The position numbers and the translations under genes are program-made. DNA of 64,000 nt, from NCBI GenBank assembly GCA_024400425.1, contig JAKSMV010000005.1:62001-126000 (forward strand). Reading direction: 5' to 3'. This document shows positions 37,503 through 47,028 of the stretch, piece by piece (position 1 is the stretch's first letter; every line of letters starts with the position of its first letter). The stretch is from Bacteroidales bacterium (lineage in GTDB: Bacteria > Bacteroidota > Bacteroidia > Bacteroidales > F082). Under the pieces are notes generated by a model. That model was not told the origin of the DNA, searched no databases, and worked only from the letters and a program-made list of their open reading frames with translations.

Positions 37503-39200
37503 ATGAATTTGTTATCCATTCAAACGCTTTGGCAGAATCACGCTACATGGGTGATTTTCGCCATCATCCTGATTGTGGTGATTCCTTTTTTGATTTTCTA
37601 TCTGAAGGAAGCCAAGAAACACCCTAAAGGCCTGATTGCCGCCGCCTTGAGTAACATGGGCGAACGCTTTGGCTATTACATCATGAACGCAATCCTTTTG
37701 CTGTTCATCGTGTCGAAGTTCGGCTTGTCTGATGGCACCGCCGGTCTTATCTACTCATTCTTCTACTTTGGTATTTATGTCTTGAGTCTGGTAGGTGGTA
37801 TCATTGCCGACCGTAAGCAAAACTATCACGGCACCATCCAATGGGGTCTGATTATCATGGCTATCGGTTATGTGGGCATGGCCATTCCGTTGTTCAGCAA
37901 GAATGCTGACGGCATCATTGCCGACGGCACCGGTACTTGGTTGGTTTATCTGGTCCTCACTTGCATCTTCCTGCTCTGCATCGCTTTTGGTAACGGTCTG
38001 TTCAAGGGCAACTTGCAGGCTTTGGTTGGCCAGATGTATGACAATTTCGAAGCCGAAGCTGCCAAGAAAGGTCCTGAGGCTTTGGCTGAAGCCAAGGATA
38101 AGCGCGACAGCGGTTTCCAAATTTTCTACGTGTTCATCAACATCGGTGGTGTTATTGCTCCTTTCATTGCTCCTTTGCTCCGCGAATGGTGGCTCAAAGC
38201 TCACAATTTCGTGTATAACGCTGATATGGCTGGCCTCTGCCACCAGTATCTCGCTAATGGCGAAGTGACGACCAAGTTCACCGAGACAATGGCAAACTCA
38301 GTGCTGCCTGCCGCTAACTATGGCGACAACCTGGTGCAGTTCTGCTCCGATTATATCCTTACCTTCAACCAAGGTGTCCATTTCTCATTCATCGTGTCAG
38401 TCATTGCCATGATGATTTCATTGGTTATTTTCTTTACCCAAAAGAAGAAGTTCCCTCAGCCTGGTAAGAAAGTCGCTGCTGAAACTGTCGGTTACACCGC
38501 AGCTGAAAAGGAAGCTATGGCAAAGGAAATCAAACAACGTATGGCTGCTTTGTTTGCAGTGTTGGGTATTGCCGTGTTCTTCTGGCTTTCGTTCCACCAG
38601 AACGGTCAGTCGCTTTCAGTTTTCGCCCGCGATTTCGTCAATTCCGATATGCTCGCTCCTGAAATCTGGCAGGCTTTGAATCCTTTGTTCGTTATCATCC
38701 TGACGCCATTGGTTATGGGTATCTTTGCTGCTTTGGCTCGCAAGGGCAAGCCTGTTTCAACACCTCGCAAGATTGCTTTGGGTATGGGTATTGCCGGTTG
38801 CGCTTACCTCTTCCTGATGGTGTTCTCTATCATTAAGAACTATCCTTCGGGCGATGCTTTCCGCGCTATGGACGCTCTCCAGATGGCTGAAGCAGGTCTC
38901 GCTAAGGCTGCTCCTTGGGTAATGATTGTGACTTATTTCTTCCTGACCGTGGCTGAATTGTTCATCTCCCCACTGGGTCTGTCATTCGTTTCAAAGGTGG
39001 CTCCTCGTCACATGGTTGGTCTCTGCCAAGGCTTGTGGCTCGGTGCAACCGCCATCGGCAACCTGTTCATCTTCGTTGGTCCTATCATGCTGAATGCATG
39101 GCCAATCTGGAAGTGCTGGGGCGTGTTCCTCGCCATCTGCTTCGTGTCGATGTGCGTCATGTTCGGCATGGTGAAATGGCTCGAAAGAGTTACTGAATAA
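37503..39200 (+). CDS. POT family proton-dependent oligopeptide transporter (copy 1)
   Basis: A 565-residue major-facilitator transporter importing di- and tripeptides with protons. The POT signature segment MGERFGYYIMNAILLLF lies at about 54-70, and the PTR2 element FYVFINIGGVIAPFIAPLL at about 205-223; about 14 transmembrane helices can be counted, as usual for bacterial POT proteins with the two extra helices. The promoter box TATTTTTG is at 37446-37453. It is followed by an intrinsic terminator and by a second POT gene. Confidence 0.93.
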   Translation: MNLLSIQTLWQNHATWVIFAIILIVVIPFLIFYLKEAKKHPKGLIAAALSNMGERFGYYIMNAILLLFIVSKFGLSDGTAGLIYSFFYFGIYVLSLVGGIIADRKQNYHGTIQWGLIIMAIGYVGMAIPLFSKNADGIIADGTGTWLVYLVLTCIFLLCIAFGNGLFKGNLQALVGQMYDNFEAEAAKKGPEALAEAKDKRDSGFQIFYVFINIGGVIAPFIAPLLREWWLKAHNFVYNADMAGLCHQYLANGEVTTKFTETMANSVLPAANYGDNLVQFCSDYILTFNQGVHFSFIVSVIAMMISLVIFFTQKKKFPQPGKKVAAETVGYTAAEKEAMAKEIKQRMAALFAVLGIAVFFWLSFHQNGQSLSVFARDFVNSDMLAPEIWQALNPLFVIILTPLVMGIFAALARKGKPVSTPRKIALGMGIAGCAYLFLMVFSIIKNYPSGDAFRAMDALQMAEAGLAKAAPWVMIVTYFFLTVAELFISPLGLSFVSKVAPRHMVGLCQGLWLGATAIGNLFIFVGPIMLNAWPIWKCWGVFLAICFVSMCVMFGMVKWLERVTE

Positions 39201-39222
39201 TTGTAATTCATTCAATATTGTG

Positions 39223-39252
39223 GAAAGGCTGCCTTTTTCGAGGTGGCCTTTC
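39223..39252 (+). terminator. Intrinsic terminator between the POT genes
   Basis: GAAAGGCTGCC pairs with GGTGGCCTTTC (two G-U pairs) and is followed by TTGTTTTT, before the second POT promoter box TATTTTTG at 39264-39271. Confidence 0.75.
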
Positions 39253-39296
39253 TTGTTTTTCGCTATTTTTGTCGGCAAATCTAAAATCTAACAACT

Positions 39297-40979
39297 ATGT
39301 TTAAAGGACATCCAAAAGGGCTTTACGCCCTCGCATTGGCCAACACGGGTGAACGCTTCGGCTATTACACCATGCTGGCAATTTTCGTTTTGTTCCTGCA
39401 AGCCAAGTTTGGCTTCGACGAAGCTCAGGCAGGCAACATCTACGGCATCTTCTTGGGGTGCGTCTATTTCATGCCTCTGATTGGCGGTATTCTTGCCGAC
39501 CGTTTTGGTTATGGCAAAATGGTGAAATCGGGCATCATCGTCATGTTTTTGGGTTATCTTCTGCTGGCGGTTCCCATGCTTGGACCAGCCGCCAAGGTGA
39601 CGATGTTTTCGGCTTTGGGCCTGATTGCCATCGGAACAGGTCTGTTCAAGGGCAACCTTCAGGTTATGGTCGGCAACCTTTATGACGATTCAAAATACAG
39701 TGCTTTCCGCGATAATGGTTTCAGCCTTTTCTATATGGCCATCAATATCGGTTCGATGTTCGCTCCGATTACGGCTACCAAGGTGACTGACCATTTCCTC
39801 GCCAAGGCTGGTTTCTCGTATGTGCCACAGATTCCGTCATTGGCGCACCAGTATTTGGACGGAACGATTTCGGCGGACGCACTGTCGAATTTCGAAGCTT
39901 TGGCTGTCCAGCAAGGTTACGCTTTGGATAACTTGACAGGTTTTGCAAACGATTATATCAATTCATTGTCAGGTGCTTACAATTATGGCTTTGGCGTTGC
40001 CTGCATCTCTTTGGTGCTTTCAATGGCCATTTATCTTTGCTGCCGCAATTGGTTCAAACATGCTGATGTAAATACCAAACAAGCCAAGAACATGGAAAAC
40101 ACAACCGTGCATGTCGAGGAATTGTCGCCCGAGCAGACCCGTCAGCGCATTACGGCCTTGGTGTTGGTGTTCGTTGTGGTCATTTTCTTCTGGATGTCGT
40201 TCCAGCAAAGCGGTTTGTGCCTGACTTATTTCGCCCGCGATTACACGCAAAACACGGCAACGGGCTTCACCCGTATCGGCTTCAACATCTTCGCATTGAC
40301 TTTGATTGCCATTTCCGTTTACACCTTGTTCTCGACTTTCCAATCGGAAACCAAGAAAGGCAAGACGATTTCGGGGCTTGTCACTTTGGCTTTGTGGGGC
40401 GGTGCGTTTGCATTATATAAAGGTATGGATCCGGTCATCAACACGCTGCCGCAACAGTTCCAGCAGTTCAATCCGTTCTTTGTCGTTGCCTTGACACCTG
40501 TCTCAATGGCTGTCTTTGGCGCTTTGGCCAAGAAAGGCAAGGAGCCTTCGTCACCAAGAAAAATTGGTATCGGCATGGTTGTGGCGGCTTTGGGCTTCTT
40601 GATTATGGCTGCCGCTTCAATCCCGTTGGCAAGTCCGGCGGAATTGAAATCGGTTGGCGGTGTGAGCAGTGTTTTGGTTTCTCCAAATTGGCTGATTAGC
40701 ACTTATTTCGTGCTGACTTTCGCCGAATTGCTGCTGAGTCCTATCGGCATTTCGTTTGTCACAAAGGTCGCACCTCCAAAATACAAAGGCATGATGATGG
40801 GCTTGTGGTTCTGCGTCACGGCTATCGGTAATTACCTGACCAGCGTCATTGCCCGCATTTGGGGCACGGGTATGCCTCTGTGGATGGTTTGGGGCGTGCT
40901 GATTGTGCTGTGCTGCCTGTCGGCCATCTTCATTTTCTCGATTATGAAGAAATTGGAAGCTGCTACAAAGGACTGCTGA
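39297..40979 (+). CDS. POT family proton-dependent oligopeptide transporter (copy 2)
   Basis: A 560-residue paralogue of the preceding transporter, with its own promoter box and its own terminator. It lacks about 40 N-terminal residues of copy 1 and starts at the cytosolic end of helix 1 (FKGHPKGLYALALANTGER). The motif GERFGYYTMLAIFVLF and FYMAINIGSMFAPITATKV define it. Length and helix number are typical. The pair probably covers different peptide sizes or affinities; this is inference from duplication only. Confidence 0.92.
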   Translation: MFKGHPKGLYALALANTGERFGYYTMLAIFVLFLQAKFGFDEAQAGNIYGIFLGCVYFMPLIGGILADRFGYGKMVKSGIIVMFLGYLLLAVPMLGPAAKVTMFSALGLIAIGTGLFKGNLQVMVGNLYDDSKYSAFRDNGFSLFYMAINIGSMFAPITATKVTDHFLAKAGFSYVPQIPSLAHQYLDGTISADALSNFEALAVQQGYALDNLTGFANDYINSLSGAYNYGFGVACISLVLSMAIYLCCRNWFKHADVNTKQAKNMENTTVHVEELSPEQTRQRITALVLVFVVVIFFWMSFQQSGLCLTYFARDYTQNTATGFTRIGFNIFALTLIAISVYTLFSTFQSETKKGKTISGLVTLALWGGAFALYKGMDPVINTLPQQFQQFNPFFVVALTPVSMAVFGALAKKGKEPSSPRKIGIGMVVAALGFLIMAAASIPLASPAELKSVGGVSSVLVSPNWLISTYFVLTFAELLLSPIGISFVTKVAPPKYKGMMMGLWFCVTAIGNYLTSVIARIWGTGMPLWMVWGVLIVLCCLSAIFIFSIMKKLEAATKDC

Positions 40980-40998
40980 TGAAGCAGTTCAATATCAC

Positions 40999-41030
40999 AA
41001 AAAAAGTCGGTCATCAAGGCCGACTTTTTT
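40999..41030 (+). terminator. Intrinsic terminator after POT copy 2
   Basis: AAAAAAAGTCGG / CCGACTTTTTT with a nine-base loop. Confidence 0.88.
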
Positions 41031-41067
41031 GGTTTTTACCCAAACGTTCGACAACCTTCATTGCATT

Positions 41068-41107
41068 ATGAAAAAATGCTTTTGTTTTCAGGAAAAAATG
41101 CTTTTCT
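41068..41107. repeat. Short direct repeat upstream of the small barrel gene
   Basis: GAAAAAATGCTTTT occurs twice, about 22 bases apart, each followed by a T-rich tail. No clear promoter box was seen for the gene at 41175. Confidence 0.5.
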
Positions 41108-41174
41108 TTGCAAAGCAAAATAGAAGAAGCCGAAAATCTATAATAGAGTAGGCGCAACTTAATTAAAATGAGAT

Positions 41175-41693
41175 ATGAGAAAACTCTTATTGACAACGGT
41201 TATCGTTTTCGTTAGTTTCTTTTCGGCCAATGCCCAGTTATGGTTGGGCGGAAGCCTCGACCTGTTGAAGAATGACGCGTATTTTACATTTACCGCAGCC
41301 CCTGAAATCGGTTATAGTTTTTCCGACTCGCCGTGGTCGGTTGCTGCTACTTTGGGTTATTCCACGGTTCACGTTTATAAATACAGTGGTACTTTAATTG
41401 ATGAGGCATATACCGTGGCTCCTTTTGTCCGTTACAATGTGAAACAGGTCGAAAAAATCACTTTCTTTTTTGACATAGCAATGGAAATGATGTTTTACGA
41501 AGGATTGAAAGCAAAACGCTTTGGTCTTCATCCTGGAGTGCTCTTCAAACCAACGGATCATTTTGCGATTGGCTTGCATGTGGGTTTTGTTGGTTATGGC
41601 GATGGTGGATTGCCCGAGCTGATGGGCGACAAAGGCTTTGCCATAACTTGGAACCGGACGCTCCCGACATTCAGCATGAACTATTGCTTCTAA
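41175..41693 (+). CDS. Small outer-membrane beta-barrel protein
   Basis: A 172-residue exported protein with a signal peptide (about 1-20, FFSANAQ) and alternating hydrophobic strands ending in aromatic residues (AAPEIGYSF, WSVAATLGYSTVHVY, FSMNYCF), typical of an 8-stranded outer-membrane barrel. The terminal Phe-type residue fits the C-terminal barrel signature. It lacks a recognised family name. It is followed by two lipoprotein genes on the same strand. Confidence 0.72.
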   Translation: MRKLLLTTVIVFVSFFSANAQLWLGGSLDLLKNDAYFTFTAAPEIGYSFSDSPWSVAATLGYSTVHVYKYSGTLIDEAYTVAPFVRYNVKQVEKITFFFDIAMEMMFYEGLKAKRFGLHPGVLFKPTDHFAIGLHVGFVGYGDGGLPELMGDKGFAITWNRTLPTFSMNYCF

Positions 41694-41735
41694 TGAATGG
41701 TGAAATCAAAGTGCTAACTGAAAACTCGATGCTGT

Positions 41736-42749
41736 ATGATGAAAAATAAGTTTATTGCTTTAGCCCTTTTGCTGCCGTGCCTTTTGTGTGGTTGCAAGAA
41801 GGACTCATTTGTGCCACGGGTGGAAATCGCGGAGATCCTTGAAGTGTCCTATACTTCGGGAGCGTTTGCTGTCAGGGTGGATGAGGCCATCGTCAAAGGC
41901 ATGACACCGAACGACCTAGTGGGTGTGCGTTGTGCGATGAAGCCTGAGTCAGAGGCTAATGACTATAATTATTACAGTGCTAAGTATTATGCTAATTTGG
42001 ATGATGCGGTTGATAATGTTTTTATCGTTCGTACTGACTATTTCAATTGCTATAATTGGTATGTCAAACCTTTCGTCGTGTTAGATAACAAGTTCTATTA
42101 TGGCGATGAAGAGATTTTTATTCAATTACCACCTCACGGCCAATTTATTTATACCCATGACATTGAAGAGGTGACGGCTACTTCGGCTGTTTGTGGCGGA
42201 GAAATCGAAGCAGTTGAGGGTGTTGAATTGACAGAGAGGGGAGTCTGTTGGGGTACTGAAAAATATCCAAAATTGGAAAATGATTTTTATACCGTTGATG
42301 GCACTGGTGTTGGTGTTTTCACAAGCCATTTGACTGACTTGACGGAAGGTCAAGAGTATTATGTACGTGCCTATTCGAAGACATTGTATAATGCCGTGTA
42401 TTATGGAGAGGCGAAGAGCTTCTTTGCAGGCAATGTCCCTGAAGTCGTTACTGGAGAAGTGATATTTGTATCGTATAATTATGCTAGAGTTACAAGTGCC
42501 ATTGTGAACGAAGGTACTTTCCGCCCCACTTATCGAGGTGCTTGCTGGGGTACGGAGCCTAATCCTACAATAGAAGATTGCCAATATACTAGGCACACTT
42601 GGCACGACCTAGAGACTGTAGAAACGATTACGGACTTGGAACCAAATACGACTTACTATGTTCGCGCTTTTGCCGAAAACGAGGTTGGGATTGGATATGG
42701 TGACCAAAAGGTCTTTACTACTCTAGGTAAAAGTGGTAATTCTGATTGA
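41736..42749 (+). CDS. Lipoprotein with fibronectin-III-like domains
   Basis: A 337-residue exported lipoprotein: the N-terminus ends in LLCGCKKD, a lipobox followed by the acylated Cys at about residue 20. Two or three FN3-like domains follow, seen as repeated endings LTDLTEGQEYYVRAYSKT and ITDLEPNTTYYVRAFAEN with a preceding RGVCWGTEKYP / RGACWGTEPNP strand. These Bacteroidetes domains are surface or periplasmic spacers. No catalytic motif. It lies 74 bases before the next lipoprotein gene, which has a shorter FN3-like part. Confidence 0.78.
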   Translation: MMKNKFIALALLLPCLLCGCKKDSFVPRVEIAEILEVSYTSGAFAVRVDEAIVKGMTPNDLVGVRCAMKPESEANDYNYYSAKYYANLDDAVDNVFIVRTDYFNCYNWYVKPFVVLDNKFYYGDEEIFIQLPPHGQFIYTHDIEEVTATSAVCGGEIEAVEGVELTERGVCWGTEKYPKLENDFYTVDGTGVGVFTSHLTDLTEGQEYYVRAYSKTLYNAVYYGEAKSFFAGNVPEVVTGEVIFVSYNYARVTSAIVNEGTFRPTYRGACWGTEPNPTIEDCQYTRHTWHDLETVETITDLEPNTTYYVRAFAENEVGIGYGDQKVFTTLGKSGNSD

Positions 42750-42823
42750 CGGAGCCAACATCTATGATAATATAAATAGGTATTTGACAAATATGAATGA
42801 GTATTAACCGAAAAATTGTCACG

Positions 42824-43969
42824 ATGAAAAAACATATATTTCTTTTTGCGGTCTTGGCGACCATGGTTTTGTGCGGTTGTAAGAAAACCCTAATGATGCC
42901 TTATGATGTCATTGAAGTCGTCTCAGTGGATGATGTCACTTTTACGGGGGCGACAATTAGTTGCAATTACGACCTGTCGAAAGTGCCTGTTGGTTCGAAA
43001 CCGCCAGCGTATGTGCATGTTATCGTTTCAAGGGTGAGCCCTGCTACAAATAATAATTTAGATGAATGCTACGATATTACGGATGAGGAAAGCGGGACTA
43101 TTGTCATTCCTTTCAAGGGGCTGCAGCCTAATACGAAGTATTATGTGAGGCCATATATTGTCCTAGAGGACAATTTATATGTCCGTTATTATGGTGAAGA
43201 GATGGAGTTTGTCACCGAAAAAGTGCCTGGAGGCGGTAGGGTGTTGGATGGCGAGTTCTCGGTGAGTGATACGAAAAAAGTGCGTTTCACTTCGGGTAAC
43301 TTGCAATATGTGAACTACGGAAAATACTGGCAGATTGCTGCCCACCAATATGATTGCATAGGCAATGGACAATGCTATCAAGGACGCGACTTGTTCGGTT
43401 GGGGTGATTTGACAGGCTCGAATGCCAGCGTGAATAATGCAGATTATTTGTGGACAGAAGACTGGGGCAGCCTGTTTGATGATGAAGGATTGTCGCTCAG
43501 AACCTTGAAGAGAAATGAATGGGCGTATCTGCTTGGCTATAAAGATGATGAACCTCACCGACCTAATGCCGATAGTCTTATTGGTGTTGCCATGGTGGGT
43601 TTAATCAATGGCATAGTGCTTCTGCCTGATAATTGGGTAACCTCAGAAGGATTGCACTTTAAGCCAGGATCGGAATATAGTCATTATTTGTATGGCTCAT
43701 ATTCAGTGGTTAACTCGTACACGCTTGATGAGTGGCAGGTTATGGAAGCAGCTGGCGCAGTTTTCTTGCCTTTCACTGTTTGGAGTAAGTATTATGATAA
43801 TAGTTTGGCCGTTGATGGGTATGGCTACTATGGTGATTATTGGTCTTCAAGTATTTATGACTTGGATGAGGCATGGTGTGTTCATTTCTATGGTTATGCT
43901 TCACGTAGTATTTATCATGTAGATAAATATGAGGATTATGCTGTCCGCTTGGTGATGGATGTGAATTGA
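42824..43969 (+). CDS. Lipoprotein with Fibrobacter-type major paralogous (FISUMP-like) domain
   Basis: A 381-residue lipoprotein (LCGCKKT lipobox). An N-terminal FN3-like domain (LQPNTKYYVRPYIV) is followed by a domain of about 230 residues that begins GEFSVSDTKKVRFTSGNLQY and ends YWSSSIYDLDEAWCVHFYG, AVRLVMDVN. This is the pattern of the Fibrobacter succinogenes major paralogous domain, which is related to the formylglycine-generating sulfatase-modifying fold but is of unknown function. The start was placed at the lipoprotein signal, 27 bases inside a longer frame. It is followed by a bidirectional terminator. Confidence 0.78.
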   Translation: MKKHIFLFAVLATMVLCGCKKTLMMPYDVIEVVSVDDVTFTGATISCNYDLSKVPVGSKPPAYVHVIVSRVSPATNNNLDECYDITDEESGTIVIPFKGLQPNTKYYVRPYIVLEDNLYVRYYGEEMEFVTEKVPGGGRVLDGEFSVSDTKKVRFTSGNLQYVNYGKYWQIAAHQYDCIGNGQCYQGRDLFGWGDLTGSNASVNNADYLWTEDWGSLFDDEGLSLRTLKRNEWAYLLGYKDDEPHRPNADSLIGVAMVGLINGIVLLPDNWVTSEGLHFKPGSEYSHYLYGSYSVVNSYTLDEWQVMEAAGAVFLPFTVWSKYYDNSLAVDGYGYYGDYWSSSIYDLDEAWCVHFYGYASRSIYHVDKYEDYAVRLVMDVN

Positions 43970-43990
43970 GATGCAGGTTCCTGTTATATG

Positions 43991-44019
43991 ACAAAAGGCT
44001 ACCAACGGCAGCCTTTTGT
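43991..44019. terminator. Bidirectional terminator
   Basis: ACAAAAGGCT and AGCCTTTTGT form a perfect 10-base stem between two convergent genes. Confidence 0.85.
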
Positions 44020-44036
44020 GTTTGTGTAGATGCGAT

Positions 44037-44783
44037 TTATCGCTTGTGATAAAATCCTTTTGCCTCGCTGTAAATTAAGAACACTGCTGGCTTTTTGTTC
44101 AAATCGCCTTTGAATTTCTTCCATTCCGTAATGTCTTGGCTGATAATCTGTTCGTCTTCACAAGTGATGTTGGAGGCTATGCAAAGTCGTGTCGAAGGGT
44201 GGCAGTTCTTGCAGAGGTCTTCCAACATGGCGTTGTTGCGAAAAGGCGTCTCGATGAAAAGTTCGGTTTCGTCGTTGGCGGCTGAGCGACGCTCCAAATC
44301 CTTGATGGCGTTTTGCCTTTCGGGGTTTTTGATGGGTAGATAGCCGTGGAAAGCGAAGGCCTGTCCGTTGAATCCCGAAGCCATCAAGGCCAAAATCATG
44401 GCGTTTGGTCCGGTGAGCGGGACGACTTGAATGCCAGCGGAATGTGCCAAATCGACGACCAAAGCGCCTGGGTCGGCGACGCAGGGCGTGCCGGCTTCCG
44501 ACATCACCCCCATGTCTTCGCCGTTGAGGCAGGCACCGAGATGTTCCACGAGGTCGAGGTTGCGGGCATTGTGCTTGTCCAACTCGATGAATTCGATTTC
44601 GTCGATGGGCGTGTCCATGCCGATACGGCTGAGCACGCGGCGCGTGGTGCGTGTGTTCTCGACGACGAAATGCTTCAGTTTCTTGACGGTTTCCAAGGTT
44701 CCTGCGGGCAACACTTGTTCGGGTTTGGTGGCACCGAGAAGGTTAGGCACCAAATAGAGTTTTCCGAAATTTCCGGTTATCAT
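44037..44783 (-). CDS. SAM-dependent methyltransferase, tetrapyrrole methylase family (RsmI-like)
   Basis: A 248-residue protein of the tetrapyrrole (corrin/porphyrin) methylase fold. GVMSEAGTPCVADPG near residue 93-107 and VVPLTGPNAMILALMASG match the family; the protein is the shorter RsmI relative found in Bacteroidetes next to a separate full RsmI, so the rRNA C1402 target should not be assumed. It ends at a degenerate copy of the GTAGA-type repeat (44026-44045). Just upstream on the strand, 21 bases away, lies the end of dnaA. Confidence 0.85.
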   Translation of the reverse strand: MITGNFGKLYLVPNLLGATKPEQVLPAGTLETVKKLKHFVVENTRTTRRVLSRIGMDTPIDEIEFIELDKHNARNLDLVEHLGACLNGEDMGVMSEAGTPCVADPGALVVDLAHSAGIQVVPLTGPNAMILALMASGFNGQAFAFHGYLPIKNPERQNAIKDLERRSAANDETELFIETPFRNNAMLEDLCKNCHPSTRLCIASNITCEDEQIISQDITEWKKFKGDLNKKPAVFLIYSEAKGFYHKR

Positions 44784-44804
44784 AAGTCTTTGTGATTGTG
44801 TGTT

Positions 44805-46223
44805 TTATATGGCCATCTTCTTTTCGATGTCAGCCAACATCATCTTGAATTGCTTGTCGGTCTCAAGTCGGTCGGAGACGGTCTTGCATGCATGATAGAC
44901 AGTGGCGTGGTCTTTCTTGCCACATTGCTGGCCAATCGAGTTCAGGCTGGCACTCGAATATTTCTTTGAGAGGTACATGGCAATCTGACGGGCTTGCACC
45001 ACTTGGTGCTTGCGCGTGTTGAGGGCCATCTGCTCTGGTGAAATGCTGAAATATTCGCAAACCATATTGATGATGTATTCCACCGACACTTCCTTGACGG
45101 AGTTGCGTATGAAACGCTCGATGATGTTCTGGGCAAGGTCGATGGTGACGGCTTTTTTGTTGAGTGACGACTGGGCGACGAGCGATATCAGCACGCCTTC
45201 CAACTCGCGAACGTTGGTCCTCACGTTGGTGGCAAGATAGCTGATGATTTCATCGGGGAAGACAATGCCGTTGTTGTAGAGCTTGTTGCGAAGGATGGCA
45301 GTGCGTGTGTCGGCATCGGGCATCTGAAGGTCGGTAGTCAAACCCCACTTGAAACGCGATAATAGGCGAGGGGCAATGTCCTTGAGGTCGGCGGGCAACT
45401 TGTCGCTGGTGATGACGAGTTGCTTGTTGTTCTGGTGCAAGTAGTTGAAGATGTGAAAGAAAACGTCTTGCGTGGAAGGCTTCTTGGCCAAAAACTGGAT
45501 GTCGTCGATGATGATGACGTCGATCATTTGGTAGAAGTGCACGAAATCGTTCTGGTTGTTGTTCTTCGAAGCAGTTGCCCACTGGTTGAGAAACTGCTCG
45601 GCTTGGACGTAGAGGACAGTCTTCTGTGGATAGAGTCGCTTGATCTCGTTGCCTATGGCGTGGCAAAGGTGGGTCTTGCCCAATCCGGTTCCGCTGTAGA
45701 TGAGCAGTGGATTGAAGACGGTCTTGCCTGGATTCTTGGCCACTTCCAAACCGCCTTGACGCGCCACACGGTTGCATTCGCCTTCCACGAAGTTGTCGAA
45801 AGTGTAGTTCTCGTTGAGCTGCGAGTCGATTTGCAACTTCCTAAGCCCGGGAATGATGAACGGGTTGACGATGTTCTGCGATAGGTTCTCGACAGGCGCA
45901 CGGCCAATCGGGTTCTTCGTGTTGCCCCGGCTCGAGCCTGGAAGCACCATGGTGTACGAATTGTCACTACTGTCCATGATGATCTTGTATTCCAGCTTTC
46001 CGCTGTCGCCAAGCACCTTCTTGATTGTTGTGCGAAGCAGGTCGATGTAGTGTTCCTCTAACCATTCGTAGAAGAACTGGCTTGGCACCTGAATGGTAAG
46101 GATGTTGTCTTTGAGGCTGACAGGGACAATAGGTTTGAACCAGGTCTTAAAAGCCTGCTCTTGGGTGTTGTCCTTGATAACCTTCAGACACTCTCTCCAT
46201 ATTTCAATATGGTTGTTTTCCAT
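44805..46223 (-). CDS. dnaA: Chromosomal replication initiator protein DnaA
   Basis: A 472-residue initiator of chromosome replication. Domain I (about 1-85) starts WRECLKVIKDNTQEQAFKTW; domain III has Walker A YSGTGLGKTHLCHAIG near 185, Walker B VIIIDDIQFLAKK near 245 and the sensor RLLSRFKWGLT; domain IV has the DnaA-box recognition segment KKDHATVYHACKTVSD near the C-terminus. Length is normal. A hairpin occupies the probable 5' leader at 46259-46289. No cluster of recognisable DnaA boxes was seen near the gene, so oriC is not assigned here. Confidence 0.97.
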   Translation of the reverse strand: MENNHIEIWRECLKVIKDNTQEQAFKTWFKPIVPVSLKDNILTIQVPSQFFYEWLEEHYIDLLRTTIKKVLGDSGKLEYKIIMDSSDNSYTMVLPGSSRGNTKNPIGRAPVENLSQNIVNPFIIPGLRKLQIDSQLNENYTFDNFVEGECNRVARQGGLEVAKNPGKTVFNPLLIYSGTGLGKTHLCHAIGNEIKRLYPQKTVLYVQAEQFLNQWATASKNNNQNDFVHFYQMIDVIIIDDIQFLAKKPSTQDVFFHIFNYLHQNNKQLVITSDKLPADLKDIAPRLLSRFKWGLTTDLQMPDADTRTAILRNKLYNNGIVFPDEIISYLATNVRTNVRELEGVLISLVAQSSLNKKAVTIDLAQNIIERFIRNSVKEVSVEYIINMVCEYFSISPEQMALNTRKHQVVQARQIAMYLSKKYSSASLNSIGQQCGKKDHATVYHACKTVSDRLETDKQFKMMLADIEKKMAI

Positions 46224-46416
46224 CGGTGTTTATTCTACTTTAGCCTTGCTTGATTGACACAAAAACGGCGGGGAAATCCTCACCGTTTTGAGGCTGCAAA
46301 ATTGGAGAATTAATTGTTTACAAAAAAATTTTTTTACTATTGAAAATGAATTATTTTTTCTCTAAAATACGAGGCGAATAATGATTGGATAGTAAAAAGT
46401 GATATAAATAATTGAT

Positions 46417-47028
46417 TTATATCGTTTTGATGTGGCTTATTTTTACTCCGAAAAGATTGCGGAAACGGGTGGCAATTCTTTCGGCTTCATTTCTCCTTGT
46501 TGAAAACTCAAGGTAACAATCCATCTCGAAACGTGGATTCATCTGCTCAAGATTTTCCTCTTTCATGATGCGCATCACCTCGTTCATCAAGGGGTAGCCG
46601 AACTCGAGAGCGAACACTTCATCGATGGTTTTCTCAACGATTACGGCATTGTCCAAGGCTTCGCGGGCTGCCGTTTTGTAAGCGTTGATGAGTCCCGAAG
46701 TCCCCAGTTTTATGCCGCCGAAATAACGCGTCACAACTACGCATACGTTGGTCACGTCTTTCGACAGAATCTGGTTCAGTATGGGCTTGCCGGCGGTGCC
46801 CGATGGCTCGCCGTCGTCCGAACTGCGGAAATTGGCTTTTTCGGGTCCAATCATGTAGGCGAAGCAGTGATGACGGGCATCGTAATACTCTTTCTTGATT
46901 TCGGCAATGGCTCGTTTGGCTTCGTCTTCGCTGAAGACGGTGAAGGCCGAGGCGATGAACTTGCTGCCTTTCTCCTTGTAGAGACCTTCGCCGGGCGCTG
47001 AAAGCATTTGGTAGGTGTCGTCGGTCAT
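46417..47028 (-). CDS. YigZ/IMPACT family protein
   Basis: A 203-residue protein of the IMPACT/YigZ family: KGSKFIASAFTVFSEDEAK, AYMIGPEKANFRSSDDGEP SGTAGKPIL and CVVVTRYFGGIKLGTSGL are the family's conserved blocks in order, followed by the C-terminal ferredoxin-like domain. Members bind nucleic acid or ribosome-associated factors; the bacterial role is unclear. The start MTDDTYQML was chosen because it overlaps the stop of the upstream EamA gene by 4 bases (ATGA at 47025-47028), so the pair is an operon. Confidence 0.9.
   Translation of the reverse strand: MTDDTYQMLSAPGEGLYKEKGSKFIASAFTVFSEDEAKRAIAEIKKEYYDARHHCFAYMIGPEKANFRSSDDGEPSGTAGKPILNQILSKDVTNVCVVVTRYFGGIKLGTSGLINAYKTAAREALDNAVIVEKTIDEVFALEFGYPLMNEVMRIMKEENLEQMNPRFEMDCYLEFSTRRNEAERIATRFRNLFGVKISHIKTI

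Noticed and set aside
46224-46416. Possible oriC next to dnaA
   Set aside because: AT-rich, but no DnaA-box cluster of the TTATCCACA type was found on either strand.
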